A stretch of DNA of 64,000 nucleotides from Thioclava atlantica (GCF_000737065.1 NZ_AQRC01000003.1:124001-188000), one strand, 5' to 3'; numbered from the stretch's first letter, positions 53,362 to 62,820 are shown. Notes: a model not told the origin generated them from the letters alone. Numbers and translations are program-made.

Positions 53362-54207
53362 ATGACGAATCGGATGGCCACATCGCAGAACCCGGCGCCC
53401 CGCGCGCCCGACCCCCTGCTTGCGGACGCGCTGGCGGAACGGGAACGCCAGACTGTCGCGATGGTGCGCGAGGCGGTCGAGCGCCGCGACGTGCTGCTCG
53501 CCTTCCAGCCGGTGATCCAGACGCAGCGCCCCGAAAGGCCCGCCTTCCACGAGGGGCTGGTGCGCGTGCTCGACGAGACCGGGAAGGTCATCCCCGCGCG
53601 CGAGTTCATCGCGGCGGTCGAGACGACGGAGACCGGGCGGCAGCTCGACTGCATCGCGCTCGAGAAGGGCTTGCGGGCGCTGCTCGAACATGACGGGCTG
53701 CGGCTGTCGATCAACATGTCCGCCCGCTCGATCGGCTACCCGCCCTGGACCAAGATCCTCACCCAGGCCTTCACCATCGACCCGACGATCGCGGAACGCC
53801 TGATCCTCGAGATCACGGAAAGCTCGGCCATGCACATGCCCGAACTGGTGTCGGTCTTCATGGAGGATCTGCAGGCCTTCGGCGTCAGCTTCGCCCTCGA
53901 CGATTTCGGCGCGGGCTACACCTCTTTCCGCTATCTGCGCGATTTCTATTTCGACATCCTCAAGATCGACGGGCAGTTCATCCGCGGCATCGCCCATGAT
54001 CCCGACAACCAGACCCTCGCGAAAGCGCTGATCGATATCGCGCGCCATTTCGAGATGCTCACCGTCGCCGAAGGGATCGAGAACCAGGAGGATGGCGACT
54101 ATCTCGCGGCGCAGGGAATCGACTGCATGCAGGGCTATTATTTCGGCGCCCCGACCATCCACCCGCCCTGGGCCGCCACCGCCGAACGCGGCCGCAAAAG
54201 CGCCTGA
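53362..54207 (+). CDS. EAL domain protein (c-di-GMP phosphodiesterase-like)
   Basis: 281 residues. The EAL domain spans about 40-275. The signature reads EGLVRV instead of EALxR; the other catalytic blocks are intact: SINMSARS, EITESS, FALDDFGAGYTSF, ILKIDGQFIR and TVAEGIEN with QGYYFGAP. Because the metal-binding Glu/Asn/Glu/Asp/Asp/Lys set looks complete, activity is plausible in spite of the A-to-G change. No sensor domain is fused; input could come from the divergent PAS gene. Ribosome site GGAGGGTAGA. Confidence 0.88.
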   Translation: MTNRMATSQNPAPRAPDPLLADALAERERQTVAMVREAVERRDVLLAFQPVIQTQRPERPAFHEGLVRVLDETGKVIPAREFIAAVETTETGRQLDCIALEKGLRALLEHDGLRLSINMSARSIGYPPWTKILTQAFTIDPTIAERLILEITESSAMHMPELVSVFMEDLQAFGVSFALDDFGAGYTSFRYLRDFYFDILKIDGQFIRGIAHDPDNQTLAKALIDIARHFEMLTVAEGIENQEDGDYLAAQGIDCMQGYYFGAPTIHPPWAATAERGRKSA

Positions 54208-54342
54208 CCTGCCCCTGCCCCGGTGCCGCGCGTCACCCATTCGTGGGCGCGATTCGGCTTGACCTCGGGTCCTCGTGCGCCATGCTGCGCGGCAGCAGGC
54301 GGGCGCGCCCACGCGCCTGCCCGAAGTGATGAGGAGATTCCC

Positions 54343-55518
54343 ATGACAAATGTCGTCATCGTCTCGGCCGCACGGACCGCCGTTGGCTCTTTCAATGGCG
54401 CCTTCGCCAACACCCCTGCGCATGATCTGGGCGCGGCCGTGCTCGAGGCGGTCGTCGCCCGCGCCGGCATCGAGAAGGGCGAAGTGTCCGAAACGATCCT
54501 CGGCCAGGTTCTGACCGCCGGCCAGGGCCAGAACCCCGCCCGCCAGGCCCATGTCAATGCCGGCCTGCCGATCGAATCCGCCGCCTGGGGGATCAATCAG
54601 GTCTGCGGCTCGGGCCTGCGCGCGGTCGCACTCGGCGCCCAGCACATCCTGCTCGGCGATGCCGATATCGTCATCGCGGGCGGTCAGGAGAACATGTCGC
54701 TTTCGCCCCATGTCGCGCATCTGCGCGCGGGCCAGAAGATGGGCGACATGAAGATGATCGACTCGATGATCAAGGACGGGCTCTGGGACGCGTTCAACGG
54801 CTACCACATGGGCCAGACCGCCGAGAACGTCGCCAGCCAGTGGCAGATCTCGCGCGAGATGCAGGACGAATTCGCGCTCGCCTCGCAAAACAAGGCCGAG
54901 GCCGCGCAGAAGGCCGGCAAGTTCAAGGACGAGATCGTCCCCTTCACCGTCAAGACCCGCAAGGGCGAGACCGTGGTCGAGGATGACGAATACATCCGTC
55001 ACGGCGCGACGATCGAGAACATGCAGAAGCTGCGCCCGGCCTTCGCCAAGGACGGCTCGGTGACCGCGGGCAATGCGAGCGGGATCAATGACGGCGCGGC
55101 AGCGGTGCTGCTGATGAGCGAAGCCGAGGCCGAGAAGCGCGGCCTGACCCCGCTGGCGCGCATCGCCTCCTACGCCACCGCGGGCCTCGATCCGTCGATC
55201 ATGGGCTGCGGACCGATCCCCTCCTCGCGCAAGGCGCTGGAGAAGGCGGGCTGGAAGCCGGGCGATCTCGACCTGATCGAGGCCAACGAGGCCTTCGCCG
55301 CGCAGGCCTGCGCGGTGAACAAGGACATGGGCTGGGATACCGCGAAGGTGAACGTGAACGGCGGCGCGATCGCCATCGGCCACCCGATCGGTGCAAGCGG
55401 TGCGCGGGTCCTCAACACGCTGCTCTTCGAGATGAAGCGTCAGGGCGCCCAGAAGGGCCTCGCGACCCTGTGCATCGGCGGCGGCATGGGCGTCGCGATG
55501 TGTCTGGAGGGCCTCTGA
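54343..55518 (+). CDS. phaA: Acetyl-CoA C-acetyltransferase (beta-ketothiolase)
   Basis: 391 residues from the ATG at 54343, behind GAGGAGATTCCC. Active-site cysteine C88 in [14 protein letters not shown], histidine in [17 protein letters not shown], and second cysteine in [11 protein letters not shown]. It condenses two acetyl-CoA to acetoacetyl-CoA. The pairing with phaB 94 bases downstream identifies it as the polyhydroxybutyrate (and ethylmalonyl-CoA pathway) entry enzyme. A GC hairpin separates the two genes. Confidence 0.97.
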   Translation: MTNVVIVSAARTAVGSFNGAFANTPAHDLGAAVLEAVVARAGIEKGEVSETILGQVLTAGQGQNPARQAHVNAGLPIESAAWGINQVCGSGLRAVALGAQHILLGDADIVIAGGQENMSLSPHVAHLRAGQKMGDMKMIDSMIKDGLWDAFNGYHMGQTAENVASQWQISREMQDEFALASQNKAEAAQKAGKFKDEIVPFTVKTRKGETVVEDDEYIRHGATIENMQKLRPAFAKDGSVTAGNASGINDGAAAVLLMSEAEAEKRGLTPLARIASYATAGLDPSIMGCGPIPSSRKALEKAGWKPGDLDLIEANEAFAAQACAVNKDMGWDTAKVNVNGGAIAIGHPIGASGARVLNTLLFEMKRQGAQKGLATLCIGGGMGVAMCLEGL

Positions 55519-55536
55519 TCCCAGGCGACGCAAATT

Positions 55537-55561
55537 CGGAGCGCAACATTGTTGCGCTCCG
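55537..55561. repeat. Inverted repeat between phaA and phaB
   Basis: CGGAGCGCAAC (55537-55547), ATT, GTTGCGCTCCG (55551-55561): a perfect 11-bp stem, flanked by AATT on each side. The tail GAATTGTTTTCG (55562-55573) is T-containing, so it may be an attenuating terminator between the genes or an operator. Confidence 0.75.
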
Positions 55562-55612
55562 GAATTGTTTTCGATAACCAAATTGCGACGAGATTCTTTG
55601 GGAGGAGAAGGC

Positions 55613-56335
55613 ATGTCCAGAGTAGCATTGGTCACCGGCGGATCGCGCGGCATCGGGGCCGCGATTTCGAAGGCGCTGCAAGCCGCGGGCTACACGGTGG
55701 TCGCGAACTATGCCGGCAATGACGAGGCGGCGGCGAAATTCACCGAGGAGACCGGCATCAAGACCCACAAGTGGTCGGTCGCCGATTACGACGCCTGCGC
55801 GGCGGGCATCGCCAGGATCGAGGAGGAGGTCGGGCCGATCGACGTGCTGGTCAACAATGCCGGCATCACCCGCGACGCGCCGTTCCACAAGATGACCCGC
55901 GAGCAGTGGAACGAGGTGATCGACACCAATCTGAGCGGCATCTTCAACATGACGCACCCGCTCTGGGCGAAGATGCGCGAGCGCAGGTTCGGCCGGATCG
56001 TGAACATCTCCTCGATCAACGGCCAGAAGGGCCAGTTCGGCCAGGCCAATTATTCGGCAGCGAAGGCGGGCGACCTGGGCTTCACCAAGGCGCTGGCGCA
56101 GGAGGGCGCGCGCGCGAATATCACCGTGAACGCGATCTGCCCGGGCTATATCGCGACCGAAATGGTGATGGCGGTGCCCGAGAAGGTGCGCGAGTCGATC
56201 ATCGGCCAGATCCCGGTCGGGCGTCTGGGCGAGCCCGAGGAAATCGCGCGCTGCGTGGTCTTCCTCGTCTCGGACGAGGCGGGTTTCATCACCGGCTCCA
56301 CCATGACCGCGAATGGCGGCCAGTACCTGACCTGA
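55613..56335 (+). CDS. phaB: Acetoacetyl-CoA reductase
   Basis: 240 residues from the ATG at 55613, behind GGAGGAGAAGGC. Short-chain dehydrogenase: TGGSRGIG (8-15), NNAG (81-84), catalytic Ser134, Tyr147 and Lys151 (NYSAAKAG). The GQKGQFGQANYSAAK stretch is typical of PhaB. It reduces acetoacetyl-CoA to (R)-3-hydroxybutyryl-CoA with NADPH for polyhydroxybutyrate and the ethylmalonyl-CoA pathway. A terminator follows. Confidence 0.97.
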   Translation: MSRVALVTGGSRGIGAAISKALQAAGYTVVANYAGNDEAAAKFTEETGIKTHKWSVADYDACAAGIARIEEEVGPIDVLVNNAGITRDAPFHKMTREQWNEVIDTNLSGIFNMTHPLWAKMRERRFGRIVNISSINGQKGQFGQANYSAAKAGDLGFTKALAQEGARANITVNAICPGYIATEMVMAVPEKVRESIIGQIPVGRLGEPEEIARCVVFLVSDEAGFITGSTMTANGGQYLT

Positions 56336-56361
56336 ATTCGCCTCTTGGCATTCCGACCCGG

Positions 56362-56388
56362 GGCCCGCATCTTGCGGGCCTCTTTTCG
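56362..56388 (+). terminator. Intrinsic terminator after phaB
   Basis: GGCCCGCA/TGCGGGCC stem (56362-56369 with 56373-56380), 3-base loop, TCTTTTCG tail. Confidence 0.9.
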
Positions 56389-56399
56389 TTGGAGGCACC

Positions 56400-57281
56400 A
56401 TGACGCGCGGCAAGGCGACCACGGTCGGATTCACGGCGGTTCTTCTCTGGGCGCTGCTGGCGCTTTTCACGGTGGGCTCCGCCCCGGTGCCGCCGCTGCT
56501 GCTCAATGCGCTCTGTTTCGCCGTGGGCGGGGCAATCGGGGTGATCTGGCTGCTCGCGACCGGTGCGATCGGACAGCTGCGGCGCGTGCCGTGGAAGGTC
56601 TATCTCGCGGGGACGGCCGGGCTTTTCGGCTATCACCTGTTCTATTTCTCGGCGCTGCGGCTCGCCCCGCCCGCCGAGGCGGGGCTGATCGCCTATCTCT
56701 GGCCGCTCCTGATCGTGCTGTTCTCGGGGCTGCTGCCGGGTGAGCGTCTGAGGCTGTGGCATGTGGCTGGTGCTGCGATGGCCTTCGCGGGTGCGGCGCT
56801 GATCCTGGGCGGCGGGATCTCGGCGGATGCGAGCGCCCTGCCCGGCTATGCGCTGGCGCTGCTCTGCGCCTTCACCTGGTCGAGCTATTCGCTGCTGTCG
56901 CGCCGGTTCGGAGCGGTGCCCACGGCGGCGGTGGCGGTCTATTGCCTTGCCACCTCGGTCCTGTCGGGGATCGCCCATCTCGCCCTGGAGCCGACGGTCT
57001 GGCCCGGGACCGCGCTTGGCTGGGCCTCGGTCCTGGCGCTTGGGCTCGGGCCGGTGGGGCTGGCCTTCTACACCTGGGATCTGGGGGTGAAGCGCGGCGA
57101 TATCCAGCTTCTGGGCACGGCCTCCTACGCGGCCCCGCTGATCTCGACGCTGGTGCTGGTGGGCGTGGGGATCGCGCCGGCAAGCCCGTCCCTGCTGATC
57201 TCGGCCGCGCTGATCGCGGGTGGTGCGGGGCTCGCCGCCCTCGGGGGGCGGCGCCGGGGCCGGGTGCAGGCCGGCGCCTGA
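56400..57281 (+). CDS. EamA/DMT-superfamily transporter (YddG-like)
   Basis: 293 residues, ten hydrophobic segments arranged as two five-helix EamA repeats (about 6-140 and 150-285). The segment AGTAGLFGYHLFYFSALRLAPPAEAGLIAYLWPLL and the second-half GLAFYTWDLGVKRGDIQLLGTASYAAPLIS match the aromatic amino acid exporter YddG subgroup. The substrate is inferred from the family only. Starts behind GGAGGCACC, 20 bases past the phaB terminator, so probably its own transcript. Confidence 0.87.
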   Translation: MTRGKATTVGFTAVLLWALLALFTVGSAPVPPLLLNALCFAVGGAIGVIWLLATGAIGQLRRVPWKVYLAGTAGLFGYHLFYFSALRLAPPAEAGLIAYLWPLLIVLFSGLLPGERLRLWHVAGAAMAFAGAALILGGGISADASALPGYALALLCAFTWSSYSLLSRRFGAVPTAAVAVYCLATSVLSGIAHLALEPTVWPGTALGWASVLALGLGPVGLAFYTWDLGVKRGDIQLLGTASYAAPLISTLVLVGVGIAPASPSLLISAALIAGGAGLAALGGRRRGRVQAGA

Positions 57282-57290
57282 AACGAGATC

Positions 57291-57311
57291 GGGCCGCCTG
57301 GAGGGCGGCCC
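57291..57311. terminator. Stem-loop between the EamA gene and the DUF465 gene
   Basis: GGGCCGCC/GGCGGCCC (57291-57298 with 57304-57311), loop TGGAG. On the minus strand it is followed by GATCTCGTTTC. Shared by convergent genes; the T-tract is poor. Confidence 0.6.
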
Positions 57312-57333
57312 GTTGAAAGCGTGAGAAAGACCT

Positions 57334-57501
57334 TCAGGCCTGTTCGAGACGGTGGATCTCCTCTTTCAAACGGAGCTTCTGCTTCTTCATCTGTGCGATT
57401 TCGAGGTCGTTGATGCCCGGGCTTCGAACCGCCCGTTCAACCTCCTTCGACAGAGCTTCATGTTTCCTGCGAAGTTCGGTGATATGCGAACCAAGCGACA
57501 T
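57334..57501 (-). CDS. DUF465 (YdcH-like) small coiled-coil protein
   Basis: 55 residues from the ATG at 57501, behind GGAGAGGAGACTGCC. It reads MSLGSHITELRRKHEALSKE at the start and continues through NDLEIAQMKKQKLRLKEEI, an all-helical hairpin typical of the DUF465/YdcH family. Function unknown. Single gene with an AT-rich 118-base upstream gap (57502-57619) that should hold its promoter. Confidence 0.9.
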   Translation of the reverse strand: MSLGSHITELRRKHEALSKEVERAVRSPGINDLEIAQMKKQKLRLKEEIHRLEQA

Positions 57502-57619
57502 GGCAGTCTCCTCTCCAGTTGTCAGCTTTTAGATTGCATCACAGGTTTTGAGTCGTGTCACGGTTTTGTCGCAAAAACCCGGACGGTCCCCAGAATTTTC
57601 GCGAAATCTTGCTAATGCG

Positions 57620-58381
57620 TTAACGGTCGATCGGCAATTCTTGAGCATCGCGCAGGATGGCGCGCGCAATTTCCGTCAAATCCTCCGCATCGCGTGAGTG
57701 CTCGGGTGCGGCATGCAGGATCAGTGGCGCAAGCAGTTTCAGCGGCGTCTTCGCGCCCTTGCGCGCGGTCACGATCACCCGGCGCGCGGGGCGGCCCGCA
57801 CGCGGCGCGATGGGCAGGACCGTGATCGCCCCCGCCCGTCCCTGAAGCCCGGTCAGCAGGTCGCCCAGCCGGTCGGCCTGCTGGATCAGCGTGATCCAGC
57901 CCTCGGGCCGGAGCCGCTTCAGCCCCGCATCGAGCCAGGCCGCGATGGGTGTCGCTTCGCGCTGCGCCCGCTCGCGCCCCGGATCGGCGGCGGGCGTGCC
58001 GTCGGTCGCGCCGAAATAGGGCGGGTTGGCGATGACATGGTCGAAGCTGCGGGCGCGCAGCTCGGGGGCCATCTGGGCCAGATCGCCCTCGATCACCTCG
58101 AAGGGCACGCCGTTTCGCGCCGCATTCTCGCGCGCGAGCGCGGCATAGGCGGGCTGCAACTCGAGCCCGGTGAGCGAGAGCCCGGCGGTGCGGTGGCCGA
58201 GGCAGAGGCTCGCCACCCCGGCCCCGCAGCCCAGTTCGAGCACGCTCTCACCCGCGCGCGCGGCGCAGGCCGCCGCGAGCAGAACCGGATCCATCGCCGC
58301 GCGATATCCCGCGCGCGGCTGCGAGATCCGCAACCGCCCTCCCAGAAATCCGTCCTCGGTCAGATCCCCGGGCGCGAACAT
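57620..58381 (-). CDS. Methyltransferase, TrmN6-like (tRNA1(Val) adenine N6-methyltransferase family)
   Basis: 253 residues. Class I methyltransferase: SAM site LELGCGAGVASLCLG (about 48-62), acidic LTGLELQP, and the N6-adenine-type catalytic motif IANPPYF (about 116-122). The opening DGFLGGRLRISQPRAGYRAAMDPVLLAA is usual for TrmN6/YfiC-like proteins. The ATG overlaps the DUF2007 stop by one base. The RNA target is inferred from the family. Confidence 0.88.
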   Translation of the reverse strand: MFAPGDLTEDGFLGGRLRISQPRAGYRAAMDPVLLAAACAARAGESVLELGCGAGVASLCLGHRTAGLSLTGLELQPAYAALARENAARNGVPFEVIEGDLAQMAPELRARSFDHVIANPPYFGATDGTPAADPGRERAQREATPIAAWLDAGLKRLRPEGWITLIQQADRLGDLLTGLQGRAGAITVLPIAPRAGRPARRVIVTARKGAKTPLKLLAPLILHAAPEHSRDAEDLTEIARAILRDAQELPIDR

Positions 58382-58593
58382 CAGTCCGACCCGATCTCGT
58401 TGTCGCGCAGGACCGCCTGCGCCATGAACATGTCCTGGTCGCGCACCATGAGGCGGCGCGGCAATATGCCGAGGCTGCCCTCGAGCACGCTCATATGGAC
58501 GTCCAGTTGAAACACCCTTATACCCTCGCCCTCGAGAAGGGCGGTGGCCATGGCCAGTTTCACCGGGTCGGTGCTGCGCAGAAGCTCTTTCAT
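58381..58593 (-). CDS. DUF2007 small signal-transducing-like protein
   Basis: 70 residues from the ATG at 58593, with GAGGGTC upstream; a GTG at 58602 is possible. Sequence MKELLRSTDPVKLAMATALL, then GIRVFQLDVHMSVLEGSLG and RLMVRDQDMFMAQAVL, matches the DUF2007 fold (a small ferredoxin-like domain thought to bind ligands or act as a regulator). Translationally coupled to the methyltransferase. Divergent from the polyprenyl synthase gene. Confidence 0.88.
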   Translation of the reverse strand: MKELLRSTDPVKLAMATALLEGEGIRVFQLDVHMSVLEGSLGILPRRLMVRDQDMFMAQAVLRDNEIGSD

Positions 58594-58653
58594 GACCCTC
58601 ACTTACGGCCCCTTGAGAAGGCTGTCGAGATGAGGCAGAGCGAAGGGATGACG

Positions 58654-59655
58654 ATGAGCCTCGACGACAAGGCGGTGAAACCGCATGACAGGCTGGCCAA
58701 GGCGCTGGCGGACGACATGGCGGCGGTCGATGTCCTAATCGGCGAGCGCATGGCCTCGGAGAACGCCCCGCGCATTCCCGAAGTGACCGCGCATCTCGTC
58801 GGCGCGGGCGGCAAGCGGCTGCGGCCGATGCTCACCGTGGCGGCCGCGCGGCTATGCGGCTACGAGGGCACGTTCCACCACAATCTCGCCGCCGCGGTCG
58901 AGTTCATCCATACCGCGACGCTTCTGCATGACGACGTGGTCGACGAGAGCCGCCAGCGCCGGGGCCGCCCCACCGCGAACCTGCTCTGGGACAACAAGTC
59001 GAGCGTTCTGGTGGGCGATTACCTCTTCGCCCGGTCTTTCCAGCTGATGACCGACACGCAGAACCTGCGGGTGCTCTCGATCCTCTCCAACGCTTCGGCG
59101 ATCATCACCGAGGGCGAGGTGCTGCAGCTCAGCGCGGCCGAAGACATGAAGACCTCCGAGGAGACCTATTACAAGGTGATCCGCGGCAAGACCGCGGCGC
59201 TGTTCTCGGCCTCGACCGAAGCCGGCGCGGTGCTTTCGGGGGCGCCCGAGACGCAGGTCGAGGCGCTGCGCGACTATGGCGAGGCGCTCGGGATCGCGTT
59301 TCAGGTGGTCGATGACCTGCTCGATTACCTCAGCGACGCGGCGACGATGGGCAAGAATGTGGGCGACGATTTCCGCGAACGCAAACTCACCCTGCCGGTG
59401 ATCAAGGCGATCGCCAAGGCCGACGAGGAGGGGCGCGCCTTCTGGAAGCGGGTGATCGAGAAGGGCGACCAGCGCGAGGGCGATCTGGAGCATGCACTCG
59501 AGCTGATGCAGGCCAATGGCGCCCTCGAGGAGACGCGGGCGGCGGCGCTCGGCTGGGCCGACCGGGGCCGCGCGCGGCTGGCGGAGCTGCCCGGGAGCGA
59601 GCTGCGCGACATGCTCGACGACCTGGCCGATTACGTGGTGGCGCGGCTGCGCTGA
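58654..59655 (+). CDS. ispB: Polyprenyl diphosphate synthase (octaprenyl/decaprenyl type)
   Basis: 333 residues from the ATG at 58654, best spaced from CGAAGGGATG; ATGs at 58630 and 58648 are alternatives. First aspartate-rich motif LLHDDVVDESRQRRGRPT (DDVVD at 93-97) and second VVDDLLDYLSD; GGKRLRPML near the start. Long-chain trans-prenyltransferase making the ubiquinone side chain; chain length (8 or 10) cannot be fixed here. Divergent from the DUF2007-methyltransferase unit. Confidence 0.93.
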   Translation: MSLDDKAVKPHDRLAKALADDMAAVDVLIGERMASENAPRIPEVTAHLVGAGGKRLRPMLTVAAARLCGYEGTFHHNLAAAVEFIHTATLLHDDVVDESRQRRGRPTANLLWDNKSSVLVGDYLFARSFQLMTDTQNLRVLSILSNASAIITEGEVLQLSAAEDMKTSEETYYKVIRGKTAALFSASTEAGAVLSGAPETQVEALRDYGEALGIAFQVVDDLLDYLSDAATMGKNVGDDFRERKLTLPVIKAIAKADEEGRAFWKRVIEKGDQREGDLEHALELMQANGALEETRAAALGWADRGRARLAELPGSELRDMLDDLADYVVARLR

Positions 59656-59706
59656 AGCCGGGGGTTTCCCACCCCAGACCCCCGTGGGGTATTTTGCCAG
59701 GTGAAG
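59656..59706. repeat. Composite intergenic repeat, copy 6 (reverse orientation, diverged)
   Basis: Read on the minus strand: ATCTTCACCTGGCAAAATAC, CCCACGGGGGTCTGGGGTGG, GAAACCCCCGG, i.e. the AAAATACCCC box and a weaker GGGG/CCCC hairpin. It shares CTTCACCTGG with copy 3. It lies between convergent ispB and ispE. Confidence 0.65.
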
Positions 59707-59707
59707 A

Positions 59708-60595
59708 TCAGGCGCGGCTTGCGGGCTGCGCCTTTTGCGTCTGATCCCCGAGCGTGCCCGAAGCAATCCACCAACCGGGATAGGTCGCGCGGAACCTTTC
59801 GGCGGCGGCCTCGGCCGCGACGGGGGTCTCGAACAGCGCGAAACAGGTCGCGCCGGAGCCCGACATGCGGGCGAGACGGCAGCCGGGCAACGCGCCGAGG
59901 CGGGCGAGAAGCTCGGCGATGACCGGCGCGAGCGCGATGGCCGGGGCCTGGAGATCGTTGCGCTGCGCCGCGAGCCAGTCGATGCACTCGCCGGCGCCTG
60001 CGAACGCGGGCAGGCTGTCGGGCATCGGAGGGTTGGTTTTCGAGGCGAGCGCCCTGAACACGGCGGGCGTCGCGACCTCGATGCGCGGATTGACGAGAAG
60101 CGCGGGAAGGGGCGGCAGCGTCACGGGGCGCAATTCCTCTCCGATCCCGCCCACCCGCTGAGGTACGGGCGCAAGGCACATCGGCACATCCGCCCCCAGC
60201 GGGGCGAAGCTTTGCGGGGGCGGAAGCGGGTCGAGGCCCCAAAGCCGCGCGAGCAGGCGCAGCGCCGCGGCCGCATCCGATGAGCCGCCGCCGATCCCCG
60301 ATGCGGCGGGCAGGCATTTCTCGAGCGTGATCCGGGCGCCCCGGCGGATATCCTGCTTCTCGGCCAGGAGACGCGCCGCCCTGAGAACCAGATTGCTTCC
60401 GTCTTCGGGCACGCCCGCGGCCTCCGGGCCGGTCACGCCGAGCGACAATTCATCCGCCGGCGCGACGCTGAGCCGGTCGCCCACGGGGGCGAAGGTCACG
60501 AGGCTGTCGAGCAGATGATAGCCGTCCGCGCGCTGTCCCGTGACATGGAGCGTCAGATTGATCTTGGCCGGCGCGAAGCCCTCAATTCTGGACAT
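59708..60595 (-). CDS. ispE: 4-diphosphocytidyl-2-C-methyl-D-erythritol kinase
   Basis: 295 residues from the ATG at 60595, which overlaps the TPR gene end by 14 bases. GHMP kinase: [26 protein letters not shown] (about 7-32), the ATP motif [21 protein letters not shown] (about 94-114), LGADVPMCL, and the C-terminal [12 protein letters not shown]. Fourth committed step of the MEP isoprenoid pathway. It and ispB (convergent) are both isoprenoid genes. Confidence 0.95.
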   Translation of the reverse strand: MSRIEGFAPAKINLTLHVTGQRADGYHLLDSLVTFAPVGDRLSVAPADELSLGVTGPEAAGVPEDGSNLVLRAARLLAEKQDIRRGARITLEKCLPAASGIGGGSSDAAAALRLLARLWGLDPLPPPQSFAPLGADVPMCLAPVPQRVGGIGEELRPVTLPPLPALLVNPRIEVATPAVFRALASKTNPPMPDSLPAFAGAGECIDWLAAQRNDLQAPAIALAPVIAELLARLGALPGCRLARMSGSGATCFALFETPVAAEAAAERFRATYPGWWIASGTLGDQTQKAQPASRA

Positions 60596-62426
60596 CGGCG
60601 CCGGTTTTCTGCGGCTCCCCGTGCAGCGGCGACTTGCCTTCCTCCTGGCGGACCCGATCGAGCCCGACCTCGATCTTCTGACGGATCCGGTCGAGATCGA
60701 GATCCTCGGAGGAGGCCGCCTCGTCATTGCCGAAGCTGAGCGCGCGGCGCCACTGGAACTCCGCCTCGCGCTTGCGCCCCACCGCCCAGAGCACGTCGCC
60801 CAGATGGTCGTTGAGAAGCGGATCGCGGGGTTCGAGCTCGACCGCGCGCTCCATCTCCTTCGCCGCCTCCTGGTAATGGCCGAGCTTGAAAAGCGCCCAG
60901 GCGAGGCTGTCGATGATGAAACCGGCATCGGGGCGCTCCTGTGCCGCCTTGCGGATCATCGCCAGCGCCTCGTCGAGATTCTCGCCGCGATCGACATAGG
61001 AATAGCCCAGATAGTTGAGCACCGAAGGCTGGTCGGGCGAGAGCTTGAGGGCCTCGCGGAAGCCTTTCTCCGCCTGCGCCCAGTCGCCCGAGCGCTCCTG
61101 CGCGATGGCGCGGGAATACCACACCGCCCAGTCATCGGGCTTCGGCTCGCCGAGCAATTCGATGGCCTTGTCGTAAGCCTTCGCCGCCTCGGCGAAGCGC
61201 TTCTCCCGGCGCAGCGTGTCGCCAAGCGCGGTCCAGACCCCGACCAGCTTGGGCCGGATGCGCGAGAGGTTCTCGAGCACCTCGATCGCGGCGTCGTTGC
61301 GCCCGGCGCGTACCATCGCCTCGGCCCGGCCGATCTCGGCCGCATGGTAGATCGGGCTCTTCGGCGAGACCGAGGCATAGGCGGTGATCGCCAGATCGTA
61401 TTGCTTGGCCTGATCGAGCAGCGAGGCGGTCAGGATCGTCGCATCGTCGAGACCGGGGCGGATCAGACCCGCGAGGCGCGAATGGATCAGGGTGAACGTG
61501 TCGGGCGCGTCGCCCACCAGCGCCTGGGCCACCGAGTAATAGACCTCCGCCACGCCGTCGGTCGCGTTGTGCACGATGTCGAAGGGGAGCGTTTCGCCCT
61601 TCGCGAGCCGGTCACGAAGATCGGCAAGCTGCGGATCGAGATCGGAACCGAACCGGTCCTCGATCAGCTTGAGGGCCTCGGGATCGCGCTCGAGCTGCGA
61701 GAGGATCTCGGCATGAGCGATGACCCCGCGCCGGGTGGAGGTGATCGCCGCGCCATGCTCGCCCGAGAAGATCTTGTCGGCCCCCTCGTAATCGCCCACC
61801 AGCGCAAGCGCGAGCGCCTTGTGGAACTCGGAAAAGGCGCCCAGCCCCTTGTCCTTGCCGATCTTGTCGAAAGCGGCGGAGGCATCGGTCATCTTGCCCT
61901 CGCCCACCAGCGTCCAGGCCCGCGAGAGCCCGGCCATGAGCGGACCGGGATCGGCATCGCTGTCGAGCAGCTTGAGCGCCGCGCCCCAGTCGCCCGCCTT
62001 CGCATCCTGCGCCAGCAGGGTGAGCGCGGCGATCTGGCTCCCTGCGCCGGCTTCGACCATCTGCCGCGCGAGCGGCACCGCGTGATCGTAATCCGCGATC
62101 GCGATCTCGGCGACCAGCGCGGCCTCGGCGGTCGCGGCGCTGGTATCGCCCGCGGCCATCAGCTTGCGATAGTAATGCGCGGCCTGGGTGAAATCGGATT
62201 GCTGTGAGGCGATCCGTGCCGCGAGATAGGCGCCCGCGGCCTCCGGGCTCGGGTCATTGCTGGTATCGCCGGCTTCGCTCGCCGCCGCTTCGGCATCGGC
62301 GGCGTCGGCTGCGGCTTCGGCGCTGCCGGGCTTCGGCGCGTCCTGCGCATGAAGCGGGAAGGCCGCGACGGAGCCCATCAGGAATGCAATCAGGGCAAGA
62401 CGCGGCGGAAGGGGAAAACTCGGCAC
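60582..62426 (-). CDS. TPR-repeat exported protein
   Basis: 614 residues from a GTG at 62426 (AAAGGA nearby). Signal peptide (1-28, ending LHAQ), Ala/Glu-rich linker, then about ten tetratricopeptide-like helical repeats through the length. The clearest are in the C-terminal half, for example [20 protein letters not shown] and [20 protein letters not shown]. Periplasmic TPR proteins of this kind often scaffold envelope complexes; the partner is unknown. Its stop overlaps the ispE start, so ispE is co-expressed. Confidence 0.9.
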   Translation of the reverse strand: MPSFPLPPRLALIAFLMGSVAAFPLHAQDAPKPGSAEAAADAADAEAAASEAGDTSNDPSPEAAGAYLAARIASQQSDFTQAAHYYRKLMAAGDTSAATAEAALVAEIAIADYDHAVPLARQMVEAGAGSQIAALTLLAQDAKAGDWGAALKLLDSDADPGPLMAGLSRAWTLVGEGKMTDASAAFDKIGKDKGLGAFSEFHKALALALVGDYEGADKIFSGEHGAAITSTRRGVIAHAEILSQLERDPEALKLIEDRFGSDLDPQLADLRDRLAKGETLPFDIVHNATDGVAEVYYSVAQALVGDAPDTFTLIHSRLAGLIRPGLDDATILTASLLDQAKQYDLAITAYASVSPKSPIYHAAEIGRAEAMVRAGRNDAAIEVLENLSRIRPKLVGVWTALGDTLRREKRFAEAAKAYDKAIELLGEPKPDDWAVWYSRAIAQERSGDWAQAEKGFREALKLSPDQPSVLNYLGYSYVDRGENLDEALAMIRKAAQERPDAGFIIDSLAWALFKLGHYQEAAKEMERAVELEPRDPLLNDHLGDVLWAVGRKREAEFQWRRALSFGNDEAASSEDLDLDRIRQKIEVGLDRVRQEEGKSPLHGEPQKTGADVQN

Positions 62427-62820
62427 GAAACGGTCCTTTCGATCGGTTCGCGACGAAGGTAACGGGGCACTGCGGGCATGGCAATGCGACGCGGGCGACC
62501 GCGCGGGATGCCGCCTGCGGGGAACACGCCGTTGTGACCGGCCAAGGCGCGCCGCAGACGCCCCGGCAAGCCAAAGGAAACGGCTCCACCTTCCAAATGC
62601 ATAAAATATCCCGGGGGTGAGCGGCGCGAGCCGCGAGGGGGCAGCGCCCCCTCTTTGACCGCCAATTGTCGCCCTCCGGCGACGGATGGGGCAGCGCCCC
62701 CTCTTCGACTGCGGATTGTCGCCCTCCGGCGACGGATGGGGCAGCGCCCCCTCTTCGGTTGAGAACGTCGCCCTCAGGCGACGGGGGGAGAGCAGCGCCC
62801 CTGCCCGCCCCGGCCGGCGC
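62427..62820. other. Gap between the TPR gene and the ETF-QO gene, mostly repeats
   Basis: 62427-62590 is unique GC-rich sequence that must hold the TPR gene promoter. 62592-62803 is the composite repeat with tandem amplification. No gene is supported here. Confidence 0.65.
62592..62803. repeat. Composite intergenic repeat, copy 7, with ~50-bp tandem array (three units and a part)
   Basis: Box TTCCAAATGCATAAAATATC then CCGGGGGTGA (62592-62620), hairpin GCGGC-GCGA-GCCGC (62621-62634), then GAGGGGGCAGCGCCCCCTC (62635-62653). A unit beginning GCAGCGCCCCCTCTT and carrying GTCGCC-CTCC-GGCGAC repeats at 62641, 62691 and 62741 (spacing 50, 50), with a fourth partial from ~62792. The third unit has diverged. 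Confidence 0.9.

Noticed and set aside
62635-62803. CRISPR-like array
   Set aside because: Repeat unit and spacing (~50 bp) are tandem without unique spacers; units are hairpins of the dispersed repeat family, and no cas genes are near.
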